Shown one piece after another: positions 1 through 9,527 of a DNA stretch of 64,000 nucleotides. How positions within the stretch are numbered: the stretch's first letter is position 1; each line of letters opens with the position of its first letter. The notes beneath the pieces were generated by a model, which saw only the letters and a list, made by a program, of their open reading frames with translations, did not search any database and had not been told where the DNA came from. Position numbers and translations under genes: made by a program. The stretch is from Nostoc sp. HK-01 (GTDB taxonomy: Bacteria > Cyanobacteriota > Cyanobacteriia > Cyanobacteriales > Nostocaceae). The DNA lies in contig AP018318.1 of assembly GCA_003990705.1 (NCBI GenBank), positions 2,607,501-2,671,500 of the forward strand. Direction: 5' to 3'.

Positions 1-364
1 TTTTGCTGGACAATTAAATCAGGTATTTATGAATATTTTAACGAATGCGATTGATGCTATAAATGATTTTAATAGCAGGTTTAAATTTGCAAAAATTAAG
101 TTAAATCTAAATAAAGTTACTATTAAAAATTTTATAGAAAACTGCCAGCTAAAAATCTCAATTGCCGACCATGATAAAGGAATGAGCGAAGAAACTAAAC
201 ACAAAATTTTTGACCATTTATTTACCACGAAATATGTAGGAAATGGTACAGGCTTAGGAATAGCGATCGCCCGACAAATTGTTGAATAAATCCACGCCGA
301 AAAATTGAGTTGTAACTCGACTTTGGGTGTGGGAACAGAATTTGTGATTAAAATACCATTATAA
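1..364 (+). pseudogene. Histidine kinase C-terminal fragment (HATPase_c), interrupted by a stop
   Basis: The window opens inside the ATPase domain of a sensor histidine kinase. The N-box (GQLNQVFMNILTNAIDAI) is followed by a G1-like stretch IADHDKGM, an F-box region (FDHLFTTKYVG) and the G2 box GTGLGIAIARQIVE. Reading stops at TAA 287-289, but the same frame continues to TAA 362-364 with the family's normal ending (GTEFVIKIPL). Aligned with the next gene, the stop replaces the Glu of the IVEKHGG segment with no length change, so one substitution explains it. The G1 box is also altered (DHDKG instead of DNGNG). The rest of the gene lies upstream of the window. Seen: the stop and the homologous continuation. 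Inferred: a decaying paralogue of the two downstream kinases. A functional protein shortened by 25 residues is possible but less likely. Confidence 0.75.
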
Positions 365-437
365 ATTTTTGCTCATATTTATAAAAAATTTAATAAACTG
401 GGAAAACTAAAACTGTCAATCATCAGGATTTAGCCGT

Positions 438-3400
438 ATGGTTAGCACAATACTCAGTATTCCTGGATATCACATCACTCAAGAACTCTACAACGGTTCT
501 AGAACCCAGGTTTACCGAGGGTATCGACAAACTGACTCATTACCTGTAGTGATTAAACTGCTGAAAAATCCTTACCCCAGTTTTAGTGAACTGGTACAAT
601 TTCGCAACCAATATACCATTGCCAAAAATCTCAACTCTCCTTTAATTCTCCAAACTTATAGCTTGGAACCTTACCAAAATAGCTATGTGTTAGTGATGGA
701 AGACTTTGGAGGGATTTCTCTTAAGGAATGGGGAATAGAGAATTGGAAGTCGGGAATGGGGGAAACCTTACAATCTCTACAGGAATTTTTAGAAATAGCG
801 ATCGCTTTATGCAACGCTTTAGAAATACTTTACCGCAATGCCTGCGACGGTCTACACCTAAGCATTATTCATAAAGATATTAAACCCAGCAATATTTTAA
901 TTAACCCCGAAACCAAACAAGTTAAATTAATTGACTTTAGTATTGCATCTTTACTACCACGAGAAACCCAAACCCTAGTTAATCCCAATGTTTTAGAAGG
1001 GACATTGGCTTATATTTCTCCAGAACAAACCGGGAGAATGAATCGGGGGATTGACTATCGGACTGACTTTTATTCTTTAGGGGTGACTTTTTATGAGTTA
1101 CTCACAGGGGAATTACCCTTTAAATCAAATGATGCGATGGAGTTGGTACATTGTCATATTGCGAAAACACCTGCGGTATTGGGGAACAGAGAAGAAATTC
1201 CCCAGGTAATTTCTGATATCGTGATGAAATTGATGGCGAAAAATGCCGAAGACAGATATCAGAGTGCATTGGGATTGAAATATGATTTAGGAAAATGTTT
1301 GGTTCAACTCCAAGAAAATGGCAAAATTGAGAGTTTCCCCATTGCCCAGAGAGATGTGTGCGATCGCTTCATCATTCCTGATAAACTGTATGGACGAGAA
1401 GCCGAAGTAGAAAAACTACTACAAGCATTTGAGCGTGTTAGCATTGGCGCATCTGAAATAATATTAGTTGCTGGCTTTTCGGGGATTGGGAAAACAGCAG
1501 TTGTCAACGAAGTACATAAACCGATTGTTAGACAACATGGTTATTTTATTAAAGGCAAATTTGATCAGTTCAATCGAAATATTCCTTTTAGTGCATTTGT
1601 GCAAGCATTCCGAGATTTAATTGGTCAATTGTTAAGCGAAAGTGAGGCGCAAATCCAGCAATGGAAAAACAAGATATTAGATGCTGTTGGCGAAAATGGA
1701 CAGGTAATTATTGATGTAATTCCCGAATTAGAACGGATTATTGGTAAGCAACAAACCATACCAGAATTATCAGGAACAACAGGCGAAAATAGATTTTATT
1801 TAATATTTCAAAAATTTACTAAAGTCTTTACTAGTGCAGCACATCCTTTAGTAATATTTCTAGATGATTTGCAATGGGCAGACTCAGCTTCATTAAAGTT
1901 AATGCAACTATTAATGACTGATACATCGCATCTTTTGTTAATTGGAGCTTATCGTGATCACGAAGTCACTCCCATACATCCATTAATGTTAATTTTGGGT
2001 GAAATTGCTAAAAAACAAACAACAATTAATACTATTAATTTATCACCACTAAGTCAAGAACAAGTTAATCTATTAGTTGCGGAAACACTTAGATGCCCAG
2101 AAAAGTTAGCTGGGAATCTTTCACAACTTGTATCTCAAAAAACTCAAGGTAATCCATTTTTTACCACTCAGTTTCTCAAAGCATTGCATCAAGATAAATT
2201 AATTAAATTTAACTTTGATTTAGGCTGCTGGGAATGCGACATTACACAAGTAAGTCAGCAAGCAGTGACAAATGATGTTGTGAATTTTATGGCATTTCAA
2301 TTACAAAGGCTGCCTTTAGCAACTCAAAATGTATTACAGTTAGCAGCTTATATTGGTAATCAATTTGATTTGGCAACTTTAGCAATTGTTGCAGAAACAT
2401 CAGAAATTGAGGCTGCGGCTGATTTATGGAGAGCCTTGCAGTCAGGGTTAATTTTACCAATTAATAACATTTATAAGTTTTATCAAAGAGATATTCATGA
2501 TGAAGCAGTTCGAGAAGATGTCAATCATCAACCATTAGTCCAATACAGATTTTTACACGATCGCATCCAACAAGCGGCTTATTCATTAATTCCCGCAGCA
2601 CTAAAACAAAAGACTCACTACCGCATCGGACAACTACTCTTACAAAAAATCTCTCCCGCCGCCAGAGAAGAACGCATTTTTGAACTGGTTAATCAATTAA
2701 ATCACGGCACCAGTTTGATTACTCAAGCAACAGAACGAGAGGAACTTGCACAACTGAACCTGACAGCTTGTCGTAAAGCGAAAGCAGCCACCGCTTATTC
2801 AGCAGCGCGGGAATATGCCACAGTGGGATTGTTACTATTGGGAGAAAAAGCTTGGCAACAACAGTATGAAATCACCATCGCCTTGCATGAATTAGCCGCA
2901 GAATTGGCAATGCTGTGCGGTGATTTTGCGGTGATGGAACAACTGATTAATCTTGTCATCGAGCAAGCACAATCCTTACCTGAACAGGTGAATGTTTACC
3001 GGATTAAAATTCAATCTCTAGTTTCCCAGAATAAATTTAGCGAAGCCATTGCGATCGCCCAAACAATTTTGCAACAGCTTGGTGTTACCTTTCCTGCAAA
3101 ACCCACACCAGCAGATATTCAACAAGAAATTCAGGCGATCGGGGAACTGATAGGCGACAGAAACATTGCAGATTTAGTTCATCTCAGCCTGATGACGGAC
3201 ACCACAAAAATAGCAATTTTGCAAATTGCTGGCAGCATCATGTCTGTAGCTTACCTTTCTGGCTCTCCCTTGTTTCCCTTACTAATTTCTTTATCAGTCA
3301 GAACATCCATTCAGTATGGCAACACGCCAGCTACAGGCTATATCTATTGCTCCTATAGTGTGCTGCTATGTAATTTTTTGCAAGATGTGGATACAGCAAC

Positions 3401-5867
3401 AGAGTTTGGTCAATTAGCACTCCAAGTTGTCGCAAAACTAGATGCTAAGGCGGCTAAACCGCAAGTATGTCTCCTCCTGGGACTATACATTCGCCAACGC
3501 AAATCTCACATCAAAGAAACCCTCCCACTCTTGCAAGAAGGCTATAGCATTGGGCTAGAAGTCGGCGATATAGAGTTTGCTGGACACAACGCCCACAATT
3601 TTTGCTTTTATGCTTTTTGTTGCGGTCAGTCTCTAATGACATTAGAACAAGAGACTCGCGCTTACTGCAACGGGTTAATGCAGCTTAACCAATTAACCAC
3701 AGCCAATTATTGCCGCATATATTGGCAAGCTGTGTTAAATCTGCTGAATTTGACAGAGAAACCTACCATTTTATCTGGGGAAGCCTTACAAGAAAATGAA
3801 TTTGTTTCCCTACTGCAATCTGCCAATGATGGGTATGGGTTGTACATTTTCTCTTTGTATAAGCTGATGCTTTGTTTCTTGTTTGCAGAACTAGAAGCAG
3901 CCGAAAATTATGCAATTCAAGTCAGGCGCTATTTTATGGCTGGTGCAGGATTAGTCAGTGAACCTGCTTTTTATTTCTATGATTCTCTCCTGGCTTTGGC
4001 AAAGTTGCATCAACACCCAGATGAGACATCAGAAGTTTTACAGCGTGTAGCTGAAAACCAAAGCAAACTTCAGCATTGGGCGCACTATGCCCCAATGAAT
4101 CACCAGCATAAAATTGATTTGGTGGAAGCAGAAAAATATCGGGTTTTAGGCAAATTCTATGAAGCAGGAGATTTTTATGATCGCGCCATCTCTGGAGCCA
4201 AAAAAAACGCATACATCCAAGAAGAAGCTTTAGCTAACGAACTTGCAGCTAAGTTTTACCTCAACTGGGGCAAAGAGAAAATTGCCGCAGGTTATATGCA
4301 GGAAGCCTACTACTGTTATGCTCATTGGGGAGCAAAAGCGAAAGTTAATCACCTAGAAAAAACCTATCCTCAATTACTCCAACCAATACTGCAACAACAA
4401 CGCATCAATCTTAATCCCTTAGAAACTATAGCTTTTCGTGGGACTGTTTCATCGACTCACACGTCTACTAGCGACAGCACTAATTATTCAGAGATTCTCG
4501 ATTTTACCTCTTTTCTCAAAGCGGCTCAAGCAATTTCTAGTTCTTTAAAATTAGACGAACTCATTGCTAATCTAATCCAGATTCTTATCGAAAACTCTGG
4601 GGCAAAAAAAGCTATATTGCTGCTGTCTCAAAATCAGACTTGGCAAGTTCAAGCAATTGGTTTAATGGAGCAGGGAAAATTACACACTATTCTGGAACCG
4701 CAATTAATCGATACTTGCCCAGATATCCCCAAAAAAATGATCAATTATGTCATAAATACCCAAGAAACACTGGTTATAGACAATTGCCAAACAGATATAC
4801 CAGGGGTAATTGGGGAATATATGCTGCAACATCAACCCCCAAGTGTACTTTGCACACCAATAGTGAATCAAGGATATTTGGTAGGTATACTCTACCTAGA
4901 AAATAAGTTAACTTCCGGGGTATTTACTCGCGATCGCCTCAATATAATTCATCTTTTGTCTTCTCAAGCCGCCATCTCCTTAGAAAATGCTCGACTTTAC
5001 CAACAAGCCGGACAAGCATTACAAGACTTACAACAAGCCCAATTACAAATTGTCCAAAGTGAGAAAATGTCTGCATTGGGTAATTTAGTTGCTGGAGTTG
5101 CCCATGAAATGAATAATCCCTTGGGCTTTATTTCTGCTAGTCTCAAACAGGCTAAACCGACGCTGGCTGATATTGTTGAACACTTAAAACTCTATCAAGA
5201 AACTTTACCCTTCCCCAGTGATGAAATTCTCCATCATGCTGAAGAAATTGATTTAGATTATAGCTTAGAAGATTTACCCAAAGTCATTGATGCAATGATG
5301 ATAGCGTGCGATCGCCTGAAAAATATTAGCACCAGTCTCCGTACTTTTTCCCGTGCTGATAAAGATTATAAAGTACCATTCAAAATCCACGAAGGCATCG
5401 ACAGCACAATTTTAATTCTCAAACATCGCCTCAAAGCCAATGAACAACGTCCGGCGATTGAAGTGATTACTGATTATGATAACCTACCGCAGCTTGAGTG
5501 TTTTCCTGGACAACTAAATCAAGTCTTTATGAATATTCTAGCTAATGCTATTGACGCTTTAGAAGAATCTAATAACCAACGCAGTTATGCCGAAATTCAA
5601 GCTAATATTAATCAGATAATCATTAAAACCTCATTAGAAAATCAACATATAAAAATATCAATTGCCGATAATGGTAATGGGATGCAGGAAGATGTAAAAA
5701 AACAGATATTTAACCATTTATTTACAACTAAAGCGGTGGGGAAAGGTACAGGATTAGGATTAGCGATCGCCAGACAAATTATCGTTGAAAAACACGGCGG
5801 TTCCATCCAATGCAAATCCTCTCCGGGAGAAGGTACAGAATTTGTCATCTTAATTCCCCTGCGATAA
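438..5867 (+). CDS. Ser/Thr protein kinase - AAA ATPase - GAF - histidine kinase hybrid (HstK-like)
   Basis: A 1,809-aa cytoplasmic signalling protein. Residues about 8-275 form a eukaryotic-type kinase: Lys40 in VVIKLL, catalytic HKDIKPSN with Asp147, DFS at 166-168 in place of DFG, then GTLAYISPEQTGRMN. Residues about 315-620 are an AAA/STAND-type ATPase with Walker A GFSGIGKT near 346 and Walker B VIFLDDLQWAD near 472. A long alpha-helical, TPR-like region covers about 750-1330, a GAF domain about 1355-1520, and HisKA has phospho-acceptor His1556 in VAGVAHEMNNPLG. The HATPase domain ends the protein (NILANAIDAL, DNGNGM, GTGLGLAIARQI). This order is that of the cyanobacterial HstK-like dual-specificity kinases. 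No membrane segment or receiver domain is present, so its phosphotransfer partner is elsewhere. ATG at 438 follows an AGGA-like site. The next kinase starts 18 bp after the stop, suggesting an operon. Confidence 0.93.
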   Translation: MVSTILSIPGYHITQELYNGSRTQVYRGYRQTDSLPVVIKLLKNPYPSFSELVQFRNQYTIAKNLNSPLILQTYSLEPYQNSYVLVMEDFGGISLKEWGIENWKSGMGETLQSLQEFLEIAIALCNALEILYRNACDGLHLSIIHKDIKPSNILINPETKQVKLIDFSIASLLPRETQTLVNPNVLEGTLAYISPEQTGRMNRGIDYRTDFYSLGVTFYELLTGELPFKSNDAMELVHCHIAKTPAVLGNREEIPQVISDIVMKLMAKNAEDRYQSALGLKYDLGKCLVQLQENGKIESFPIAQRDVCDRFIIPDKLYGREAEVEKLLQAFERVSIGASEIILVAGFSGIGKTAVVNEVHKPIVRQHGYFIKGKFDQFNRNIPFSAFVQAFRDLIGQLLSESEAQIQQWKNKILDAVGENGQVIIDVIPELERIIGKQQTIPELSGTTGENRFYLIFQKFTKVFTSAAHPLVIFLDDLQWADSASLKLMQLLMTDTSHLLLIGAYRDHEVTPIHPLMLILGEIAKKQTTINTINLSPLSQEQVNLLVAETLRCPEKLAGNLSQLVSQKTQGNPFFTTQFLKALHQDKLIKFNFDLGCWECDITQVSQQAVTNDVVNFMAFQLQRLPLATQNVLQLAAYIGNQFDLATLAIVAETSEIEAAADLWRALQSGLILPINNIYKFYQRDIHDEAVREDVNHQPLVQYRFLHDRIQQAAYSLIPAALKQKTHYRIGQLLLQKISPAAREERIFELVNQLNHGTSLITQATEREELAQLNLTACRKAKAATAYSAAREYATVGLLLLGEKAWQQQYEITIALHELAAELAMLCGDFAVMEQLINLVIEQAQSLPEQVNVYRIKIQSLVSQNKFSEAIAIAQTILQQLGVTFPAKPTPADIQQEIQAIGELIGDRNIADLVHLSLMTDTTKIAILQIAGSIMSVAYLSGSPLFPLLISLSVRTSIQYGNTPATGYIYCSYSVLLCNFLQDVDTATEFGQLALQVVAKLDAKAAKPQVCLLLGLYIRQRKSHIKETLPLLQEGYSIGLEVGDIEFAGHNAHNFCFYAFCCGQSLMTLEQETRAYCNGLMQLNQLTTANYCRIYWQAVLNLLNLTEKPTILSGEALQENEFVSLLQSANDGYGLYIFSLYKLMLCFLFAELEAAENYAIQVRRYFMAGAGLVSEPAFYFYDSLLALAKLHQHPDETSEVLQRVAENQSKLQHWAHYAPMNHQHKIDLVEAEKYRVLGKFYEAGDFYDRAISGAKKNAYIQEEALANELAAKFYLNWGKEKIAAGYMQEAYYCYAHWGAKAKVNHLEKTYPQLLQPILQQQRINLNPLETIAFRGTVSSTHTSTSDSTNYSEILDFTSFLKAAQAISSSLKLDELIANLIQILIENSGAKKAILLLSQNQTWQVQAIGLMEQGKLHTILEPQLIDTCPDIPKKMINYVINTQETLVIDNCQTDIPGVIGEYMLQHQPPSVLCTPIVNQGYLVGILYLENKLTSGVFTRDRLNIIHLLSSQAAISLENARLYQQAGQALQDLQQAQLQIVQSEKMSALGNLVAGVAHEMNNPLGFISASLKQAKPTLADIVEHLKLYQETLPFPSDEILHHAEEIDLDYSLEDLPKVIDAMMIACDRLKNISTSLRTFSRADKDYKVPFKIHEGIDSTILILKHRLKANEQRPAIEVITDYDNLPQLECFPGQLNQVFMNILANAIDALEESNNQRSYAEIQANINQIIIKTSLENQHIKISIADNGNGMQEDVKKQIFNHLFTTKAVGKGTGLGLAIARQIIVEKHGGSIQCKSSPGEGTEFVILIPLR

Positions 5868-5885
5868 TCAATAAGAGGAAAATTT

Positions 5886-8015
5886 ATGAATAATGCAGTG
5901 CTTGAACAAGAAATTGCTTTGCTGCGTCAACAAAATGCTGAGTTGCAGCAACAGTTAGCACAATCTACAAGTGAATATAGCAAACGAATCATTCAATTAG
6001 AACAGGAATTGCAAGCAACTCAACAACTCTTACAAAGTAATTACCAAACAGAACTCGCCCTCAAAACTTCTGAAGCAGAATTACTCACATTGTTTAATGC
6101 AATCCAAGATGTAATTATCGTTGTTGATTCCGAGGGAAGATATCTAAAAATTGCTCCTAGTTGTGCGCCTTCACTATACAAACCGCCTACAGAACTTATA
6201 GGTAAAACCACCCATGAAGTTTTACCCACCGACCTTGCTGACTATTTTGTGGAATGTATTCAAAAGGTACTTAAAACTCAGAAAACTGCCAAAATCGAAT
6301 ATAGCTTGCCCATTGGCGATCAAGAGATTTGGTTTGAGGGTAATGTTTCTGTCATGGATGAGAACAAGGTAGTTTGGGTAGCGAGAGATATTAGCGATCG
6401 CAAACAGGTAGAAGCAGCTTTACGTCAACAAGAAGTTCAGTATCGTAGTATTTTTGAGACTGTTAGTGATGGCATCAGTGTTGTGGATCTAAATACTGGT
6501 AAGATTGTTGCTGCCAATCCGGCTTTTTGTCAGATGCACGGCTACTCTCAAGCAGAATTATTTCAATTAAGTCCTCCAGATTTTGTCCATCCAGATTCTT
6601 TGCATAAATTTGGAGAATTTATTAATTCCATCAAGATGGGGGATGAATTTCACACTCAAGGTGTAGACATTCGCAAAGATGGTACTTGCTTTGATATCGA
6701 AGTCACAGGCAAACTCTTAAACTACAATGGCAAACCCTATGCACTTTCGGTAGTGCGCGATATTAGCCAGCGTAAACAAGTAGAACAAGAACAACGCAGA
6801 TTACTAGCGATTCTCGAAGCAACCACAGATATTATTGGTATAGCTGATGTGAATGGAAATAATCGCTATCTTAACCAAGCAGGTCAGAAGATTTTAGGCA
6901 TTTCTCCCTCAGAAACCGATAAGTTTCATATCAGCGAGCTTGTAGAACCCTCAATGTTAGAAACATTGCAGACACAGAGCCTACCTACTTTACTTGAGAA
7001 GGGTGTCTGGTCTGGAGAATCTAGATTACGCAGTCGTAGTGGAGAAGAATTTCCAGTTTCTCAGGTGATGATTGCCCATAAAAATGAACAGGGAGAAATA
7101 GAATTTTTATCAATGATCGCTCGTGATATCCGCGATCGCCAACAAATCGAAGCTCAACTTCGACAACAAGCAAAAGATTTAGCCCAAACTCTAGAAGAAC
7201 TGCAACGTACCCAAGCACAAATGATTCAAGCTGAAAAAATGTCAAGTTTAGGTCAACTAGTTGCAGGAGTTGCTCATGAAATCAACAACCCTGTCAATTT
7301 TATTCATGGTAATCTCACTCATCTGGAAGAACATACCCAAGATTTATTGCAGGTAATTAACTTATGTCAACCTATGAACCTGCCAGAATTTCAAAATTTG
7401 TCGGAGGAAATTGACTTAGATTACATTCAGCAAGATTTACCTAAAATCTTGCATTCTATGAAAATAGGGACTCAACGCATCCGCCAAATTGTGTTATCAC
7501 TGCGTACCTTCTCACGTATGGATGAAGCTGAATTTAAAGAAGTAGATATTCACGAAGGTATAGATAGTACTTTAATGATTTTGCAACATCGTCTCAAACA
7601 AAAGCCCGAATTTCCCGAAATCCAAGTTATTAGAGACTATGCTTCTTTACCTTTGGTAGAATGCTACGCCGGACAACTCAATCAGGTATTGATGAATATT
7701 CTCACCAATGCAATTGATGCTTTAGAAATGGGAATGGGGAAAGATGAACTACCAACAATTACAATTCATACTTCCGTAATTAATTCTGGTTGGGTAAAAA
7801 TTGCGATCGCTGACAACGGGATGGGAATGTCAGAACAAATTAAAACACAAATTTTCAATCCCTTCTTTACCACCAAGCCTGTTGGTAAGGGAACAGGTAT
7901 GGGAATGTCCATTAGTTATCAAATCATTACTGAAAAACATGGTGGCAAGTTGGAGTGTTACTCCCAACCAGGAAAGGGAACGGAGTTTGTCATTACAATT
8001 CCCATTCGGCAGTGA
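5886..8015 (+). CDS. PAS-domain sensor histidine kinase
   Basis: A 709-aa soluble sensor kinase. Residues 1-65 are Gln/Leu-rich coiled coil (LRQQNAELQQQLAQ). Three PAS domains follow (about 65-175, 185-300 and 305-425), each ending in the PAC-type ARDISDRKQVE / VRDISQRKQVE / ARDIRDRQQIE signature. A second coiled coil leads to HisKA with His464 in VAGVAHEINNPVNF and a C-terminal HATPase domain with N-box NILTNAIDAL, G1 DNGMGM and G2 GTGMGMS. AAGAGG lies about 8 nt before the ATG. It starts 18 bp after the HstK-like gene, and its kinase core closely resembles that gene's tail and the broken fragment at the window start, so the three kinase cores probably arose by duplication. There is no receiver domain or transmembrane helix. 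Ligand unknown. Confidence 0.93.
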   Translation: MNNAVLEQEIALLRQQNAELQQQLAQSTSEYSKRIIQLEQELQATQQLLQSNYQTELALKTSEAELLTLFNAIQDVIIVVDSEGRYLKIAPSCAPSLYKPPTELIGKTTHEVLPTDLADYFVECIQKVLKTQKTAKIEYSLPIGDQEIWFEGNVSVMDENKVVWVARDISDRKQVEAALRQQEVQYRSIFETVSDGISVVDLNTGKIVAANPAFCQMHGYSQAELFQLSPPDFVHPDSLHKFGEFINSIKMGDEFHTQGVDIRKDGTCFDIEVTGKLLNYNGKPYALSVVRDISQRKQVEQEQRRLLAILEATTDIIGIADVNGNNRYLNQAGQKILGISPSETDKFHISELVEPSMLETLQTQSLPTLLEKGVWSGESRLRSRSGEEFPVSQVMIAHKNEQGEIEFLSMIARDIRDRQQIEAQLRQQAKDLAQTLEELQRTQAQMIQAEKMSSLGQLVAGVAHEINNPVNFIHGNLTHLEEHTQDLLQVINLCQPMNLPEFQNLSEEIDLDYIQQDLPKILHSMKIGTQRIRQIVLSLRTFSRMDEAEFKEVDIHEGIDSTLMILQHRLKQKPEFPEIQVIRDYASLPLVECYAGQLNQVLMNILTNAIDALEMGMGKDELPTITIHTSVINSGWVKIAIADNGMGMSEQIKTQIFNPFFTTKPVGKGTGMGMSISYQIITEKHGGKLECYSQPGKGTEFVITIPIRQ

Positions 8016-8221
8016 TTAGTCTTTCAGCGGATAACAAACAACGACTAAATTAATTTTTTGTATCAAAAATAACTATATTATTTGGCGATTTGTGGACACA
8101 TCAATTTAAAAATCAATCGAATTGCTATTTATGAGCTAAAGTCTCCCGCCTTTGTAGCAAACTGGTTATAATTATTTTCCGTCTCTCTCAAAACTTAACA
8201 TTATATCTTCACAGTATTTAT

Positions 8222-8380
8222 ATGGGGCGCTATCGTTCTAAATCTGACCTGCCCACAAAAATCTGCCCGGTATGTCAACGTCCCTTCGCTTGGCGAAAGA
8301 AGTGGCAAGATTGCTGGGATGAGGTGAAATACTGCTCAGAACGTTGCCGCCGTCGCCGTTCTGACGCGAAAACAGACTAA
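8222..8380 (+). CDS. DUF2256 zinc-finger-like mini-protein
   Basis: A 52-residue open frame, MGRYRSKSDL..., with two CxxC-type pairs: ICPVCQR at 14-20 and the YCSERC segment at about 37-42, flanked by the conserved FAWRKKW element and an Arg-rich tail. This matches the DUF2256 family of very short bacterial proteins, presumed to bind zinc; their function is unknown. ATG at 8222 is the only good start. No strong ribosome site is visible. It stands alone between the kinase operon and the isoaspartyl peptidase gene. A heptamer repeat array begins 10 bp after its stop. The family assignment is by motif recognition. Confidence 0.8.
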   Translation: MGRYRSKSDLPTKICPVCQRPFAWRKKWQDCWDEVKYCSERCRRRRSDAKTD

Positions 8381-8390
8381 GGGGTGAAAT

Positions 8391-8418
8391 ATGAAGTATG
8401 AACTATGAAGTATGAAGT
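8391..8418. repeat. Heptanucleotide tandem repeat (ATGAAGT x4)
   Basis: Four contiguous 7-bp units, ATGAAGT, ATGAACT, ATGAAGT, ATGAAGT, start 10 bp after the stop of the DUF2256 gene. They are of the short tandemly repeated repetitive (STRR) class known from heterocystous cyanobacteria. Seen directly; function unknown. Confidence 0.85.
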
Positions 8419-8464
8419 GTAAAATCAACTTGAATTCAGACGCAAATAGCGCAAACAATTATAG

Positions 8465-9424
8465 ATGCAGGTAAAGGTGCAACCCAAATTAATTATTCAT
8501 GGAGGAGCAGGTAGTTCTCTCCACGGCAAAGGAGGATTAGAGGCAGTACGCCGATCGCTCCATGCAGTTATCGAAGAAGTTTATGCTTTGTTATTATCAG
8601 GGGCAAACGCTTCCGCAGCAGTGCTGCGGGGTTGCCAACTGTTGGAAGATGACCCCAGATTTAATGCTGGTACTGGTTCGGTACTGCAATCTGATGGTCA
8701 AATTCGTATGAGTGCGGCCTTAATGGATGGCATCTCAGGACGTTTTAGTGGTGTGATTAATGTCTCGCGGGTAAAAAATCCGATTGAATTAGCATATTTC
8801 TTACAAAATTCCCCTGACCGCGTATTATCAGATTACGGTTCAGCTGAATTAGCGCGAGAGTTACAAGTACCCAGCTACAATGCTTTAACTGATTTGCGAT
8901 TACAAGAGTGGATTCAGGAACGTCAAGATAATTTTAAAAGCACAATGGCTGGCGTAGTAGCCGAGCCAGAATTATTAGAAACCACCAGCAATGCTGGACG
9001 TGGCACGATTGGCGTAGTAGCTTTAGATGCTCATGGTGGCATCGCCGCAGGTACATCCACTGGCGGTAAAGGCTTTGAGAGGATTGGTCGGGTAAGTGAT
9101 TCGGCAATGCCAGCTGGTAATTACGCCACTAGTTATGCGGCTGTTAGCTGTACTGGAATTGGTGAAGATATTATCGATGAGTGTTTAGCACCAAGGATTG
9201 TCGTGCGGGTTACTGATGGGATGACTCTCAAAGATGCTATACAACGCTCGTTTACTGAAGCCCACGAACATCAAAGAGATTTAGGCGCGATCGCCCTAGA
9301 TGCCAGTGGGGCGATCGCTTGGGGTAAAACTAGCCAAGTCTTACTCGCCGCCTATCACGACGGTGAAAAAGTTGGCGACACTTTAGAAATGGCTGTTGGT
9401 ACGCAGGTCGGCTGTATATCCTAG
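8465..9424 (+). CDS. Isoaspartyl peptidase / plant-type L-asparaginase
   Basis: A 319-aa Ntn-hydrolase of the plant-type asparaginase family, which cleaves beta-aspartyl dipeptides and L-asparagine. It opens with the family start KLIIHGGAGSS-like segment (here LIIHGGAGSS). The autoproteolysis site is NAGRG|TIGVVALD with nucleophile Thr181, followed by the GTSTGGK loop and a C-terminal Gly-rich segment. Length and autocleavage position are normal, so alpha (1-180) and beta (181-319) subunits are expected. In Nostoc an enzyme of this family (All3922) hydrolyses the beta-aspartyl-arginine released from cyanophycin; the same role here is an inference. ATG at 8465 has a poor Shine-Dalgarno match. 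The stop TAG overlaps the first unit of a heptamer array, and glmU converges from the other side. Confidence 0.92.
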   Translation: MQVKVQPKLIIHGGAGSSLHGKGGLEAVRRSLHAVIEEVYALLLSGANASAAVLRGCQLLEDDPRFNAGTGSVLQSDGQIRMSAALMDGISGRFSGVINVSRVKNPIELAYFLQNSPDRVLSDYGSAELARELQVPSYNALTDLRLQEWIQERQDNFKSTMAGVVAEPELLETTSNAGRGTIGVVALDAHGGIAAGTSTGGKGFERIGRVSDSAMPAGNYATSYAAVSCTGIGEDIIDECLAPRIVVRVTDGMTLKDAIQRSFTEAHEHQRDLGAIALDASGAIAWGKTSQVLLAAYHDGEKVGDTLEMAVGTQVGCIS

Positions 9425-9450
9425 TGCTGAGTGCTGAGTGTAAAGTGCTG
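9423..9450. repeat. Heptanucleotide tandem repeat (AGTGCTG x4)
   Basis: Units AGTGCTG, AGTGCTG, AGTGTAA, AGTGCTG begin inside the TAG stop codon of the isoaspartyl peptidase gene. Together with the complementary array at 9507-9527 they form a long inverted repeat between two convergent genes, which could act as a bidirectional RNA hairpin. The terminator role is an inference. Confidence 0.85.
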
Positions 9451-9506
9451 AGTATCAATCCGTTTGCTGAATGTCTAAACATATCTGAACTACATCTGTA
9501 AAACTT

Positions 9507-9527
9507 ACTCAGCACTCAGCACTCAGC
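9507..9527. repeat. Heptanucleotide tandem repeat (ACTCAGC x3), overlaps glmU stop
   Basis: Three perfect ACTCAGC units, the reverse complement of the array at 9423-9450. The stop codon of glmU (9516-9518, minus strand) and its last few codons lie within this array, so the repeat has been read into the protein's C-terminus. Confidence 0.85.
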
